This document shows, in pieces, positions 6,318 to 7,722 of a stretch of 7,722 nucleotides of DNA (positions within the stretch are counted from its first letter, which is position 1; each line of letters starts with the position of its first letter). Source of the stretch: an uncultured Pseudomonadota bacterium (GTDB lineage: Bacteria > Pseudomonadota > Gammaproteobacteria > Burkholderiales > Rhodocyclaceae); NCBI GenBank assembly GCA_946479855.1, contig CAMLHL010000097.1, positions 1 to 7,722 of the forward strand. The letters are read 5' to 3'. The position numbers and the translations under genes are program-made. A model generated the notes under the pieces. That model was given only the letters and a program-made list of their open reading frames with translations, ran no database searches and was not told the origin of the DNA.

Positions 6318-6985
6318 TGCAGATTCTCCTCGATCATCAGTACGATCAGCTCCTTCGGGCCATGCGCGCCGTAGGCCAGCGTCTGCTGGATGTCGGCGGT
6401 TTTCGAGGGGCCGGAAATAAGCAGGGCGTTGGTCGGCAGGCCGTGGCGCCAGCCTTCGGCCTGCATCGCCTCGTAGAAGGTGTTGTGGATGTGGGTGGCG
6501 TCGAGCAGCACGATATGCACCGGCGGCACCAGCGACATCAGGCGCGGCTCGTCGGCATCCGGCCAGAGGATCAGCGTGCCGGTCTCGGCGATGGCGCCGC
6601 GGGCGCGGGTGAAGGCGGCCGGAATGTCGTGGAACATCGTCTCCTTCCAGCTTTCGATCGGCGTCGCATAGGCCGGGCAGTCGATGCCAAGGGCCGGCAG
6701 TTCGCCCTGGGCGCGCTGGCCGTGCGGCGTGCCGGGAGCGACCAGCAGCTTGCCGATCTGCTTGGCGGCCAGCACTTCGTAGAGCTTCTGCAGCCAGCCG
6801 CCGCGCGACACGGCATAGACCTCGGCGTGGGCCAGTTCGATGAAATGGCGGAAGCGCTGCGCCTTTTCGGTCGCGCTTTCGGCAATGCGGTGCGTGGCGT
6901 ACCAGCTGGCGACATCGGGCGCCAATGCTACGGTCGATGGCATTTTTTGCTTCAATTTGCCAAGAATTCGGTCGCGGGCGCTCAT
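6314..6985 (-). CDS. lldG: L-lactate utilization LUD-domain protein LldG/LutC
   Basis: The small LUD-domain subunit of the LldEFG/LutABC L-lactate oxidation system; its exact part in the reaction is not established. The protein has 223 residues, starts MSARDRILGKLKQKMPS, and has a helical N-terminus followed by the LUD core. The core shows AETGT at 133-137, then the LVPPVHIVLL strand and a closing ISGPSKTADIQQTLAYGAHGP segment, which is the best-conserved part of LutC. No Fe-S cysteine motif is present, as expected for this subunit. The frame is open further upstream (to about 7123), but those 46 extra residues are Arg/Pro-rich and overlap lldE, so the ATG at 6985 is chosen: it overlaps the lldE stop as ATGA and has GGAGGA 7 nt upstream. 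Identity is firm. Confidence 0.94.
   Translation of the reverse strand: MSARDRILGKLKQKMPSTVALAPDVASWYATHRIAESATEKAQRFRHFIELAHAEVYAVSRGGWLQKLYEVLAAKQIGKLLVAPGTPHGQRAQGELPALGIDCPAYATPIESWKETMFHDIPAAFTRARGAIAETGTLILWPDADEPRLMSLVPPVHIVLLDATHIHNTFYEAMQAEGWRHGLPTNALLISGPSKTADIQQTLAYGAHGPKELIVLMIEENLQ
6326..6331 (-). promoter_or_regulatory. Ribosome binding site of lldF, inside lldG
   Basis: GAGGAG on the minus strand, 8 nt before the ATG at 6317. It is encoded within the last residues (IEENLQ) of lldG, which fits translational coupling across the ATGA overlap. Confidence 0.7.
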
Positions 6986-7722
6986 TTGCTGGTCCTCCGG
7001 AGCAGGAAGCTGGCGATGTGTTCGCCGGGCAGGGTGGGGGTGGTGCGGCCTTCCTGCTGGTCCTTCCAGGCGGCGTGGCCGAGGATGTTCATCAGGCAGC
7101 CGCAATCGGCGCTGACGACGCATTCGGCGCCGGTCGCCTTGAGCGACTTGACCTTGTCTTCAACCATCGCAGCGGAGATTTCCGGCTGCTTGACCGAGAA
7201 GGTGCCGCCGAAGCCGCAGCATTCCGATTCGTGATCCTGCAGGGCGACGGTGACCTGGCCCAGGTCGTCGAGCAGCTGGCGGCCGGTCAGGTGCACGCCC
7301 ATTTCGCGGCGGGCCGAACAGGAGGTGTGCAGCACGACCGTGCACTTGCCGCCCTGATCCTCCGGCTGGAAGCCGAGGACATTGACCAGGAAATCGGTGA
7401 ATTCGTAGATGCGGCCCGACAGCGCCTCGGCCTGTGCCTTGCGCACCGGATCGTTGGCGAACAGCGTCGGGTAGTGGTGCTTCATCATGCCGGCGCAGGA
7501 GCCGGAGGGCACGACGACCGGCCAGTCGTTGGGGAACAGCGTCAGCTGGTGTGCCGCAACCTTGCGCGCCTCGTCGGGAAAACCGCTGGTATAGGCCGGT
7601 TGACCGCAGCAGGTCTGTTCGTCGGGAAAATGGACACGGATGCCCTGGCGTTCGAGCAGGGTGATGGCATCCAGGCCGGCACCGGGAAAGAACTGGTCGA
7701 CCACGCAGGTGGCGAAGAAATA
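6982..7722 (-). CDS. lldE: L-lactate oxidation CCG-domain protein LldE/LutA (first codons beyond window)
   Basis: The cysteine-rich subunit of the LldEFG/LutABC complex, related to the GlcF and heterodisulfide reductase HdrB families; its two CCG domains are thought to bind Fe-S clusters for electron transfer. 246 residues are visible, opening in frame with YFFATCVVDQFFPGAG, which matches the extreme N-terminus of LutA proteins, so only a few residues should be missing. First CCG domain: TCCGQPAYTSG with C38-C39-G40 of the visible part, then GSCAGM. Second: HTSCSARREMG and ECCGFGGTFSVK with C168-C169-G170, then DCGCLMNILG. A GTG at 7704 could be mistaken for a start but would remove the conserved FFATC. 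It overlaps lldG by 4 nt. The promoter and any upstream permease or regulator lie outside the window. Confidence 0.94.
   Translation of the reverse strand, partial: YFFATCVVDQFFPGAGLDAITLLERQGIRVHFPDEQTCCGQPAYTSGFPDEARKVAAHQLTLFPNDWPVVVPSGSCAGMMKHHYPTLFANDPVRKAQAEALSGRIYEFTDFLVNVLGFQPEDQGGKCTVVLHTSCSARREMGVHLTGRQLLDDLGQVTVALQDHESECCGFGGTFSVKQPEISAAMVEDKVKSLKATGAECVVSADCGCLMNILGHAAWKDQQEGRTTPTLPGEHIASFLLRRTSK
6993..6998 (-). promoter_or_regulatory. Ribosome binding site of lldG, inside lldE
   Basis: A strong GGAGGA on the minus strand, 7 nt before the ATG at 6985, within the last codons of lldE. It decides the lldG start against the longer upstream frame. Confidence 0.75.

Noticed and set aside
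5106..6374. Plus-strand open frame of about 420 codons opposite lldF
   Set aside because: Same kind of antisense shadow; no recognisable motif, and lldF is complete on the other strand.
6986..7123. N-terminal extension of lldG by 46 residues
   Set aside because: The extension is Arg/Pro-rich, overlaps conserved lldE sequence, and the ATG at 6985 has a strong SD and an ATGA overlap.
6317..7234. Plus-strand open frame opposite lldG and lldE
   Set aside because: Antisense shadow of two intact, overlapping genes; no domain seen.
6982..7704. lldE as a complete gene starting at GTG 7704
   Set aside because: The frame stays open to the window edge and the upstream codons encode YFFATC, the conserved LutA N-terminus, so the gene is cut by the window.

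Overview
The window carries one continuous run of seven genes, all on the minus strand, so transcription goes from high to low coordinates. Every gene identification comes from reading translated motifs; nothing was searched. The DNA looks GC-rich, Shine-Dalgarno (SD) sites are clear, and several junctions are tight or overlapping. The gene content (a Shewanella-type lactate oxidation set, a bacteriohemerythrin, a Usp protein and a bacterial PEP carboxylase) suggests a respiring proteobacterium. A Betaproteobacterium of the Rhodocyclales kind (Dechloromonas/Azoarcus-like) is my best guess. That guess rests partly on a dispersed-repeat-like segment at about 4771-4850 and is an inference.

Layout in transcription order: (1) 7722-6982, lldE/lutA, lacking its first few codons; (2) 6985-6314, lldG/lutC; (3) 6317-4875, lldF/lutB; (4) a 170-bp gap holding a repeat-like segment and a 43-nt uridine-free leader; (5) 4704-1936, a 922-residue FAD plus Fe-S D-lactate dehydrogenase of the Dld-II type; (6) a 115-bp gap with two inverted repeats; (7) 1820-1347, a bacteriohemerythrin; (8) a 108-bp gap; (9) 1238-792, a single-domain UspA protein; (10) 791-1, the first 263 residues of PEP carboxylase (ppc), running off the window start.

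The genes make metabolic sense together. LldEGF (LutABC) would oxidise L-lactate and Dld-II would oxidise D-lactate, both to pyruvate, passing electrons towards the quinone pool. Growth on lactate needs oxaloacetate made from PEP, which PEP carboxylase supplies. The hemerythrin (oxygen binding) and the Usp protein (nucleotide-binding stress protein) suggest a link to oxygen or redox state, but that link is inferred from position only. The lld genes are joined by two ATGA overlaps and usp-ppc by a directly abutting TAA/ATG. Whether the three gaps carry promoters cannot be settled from sequence alone.

I see no tRNA, rRNA, CRISPR array, transposase or phage gene. I do not see a clearly new system. 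The less ordinary points are the unusual leader before dld, the perfect 9-bp inverted repeat just upstream of the hemerythrin gene, the lldE-G-F order, and the hemerythrin-usp-ppc tail on a lactate locus.
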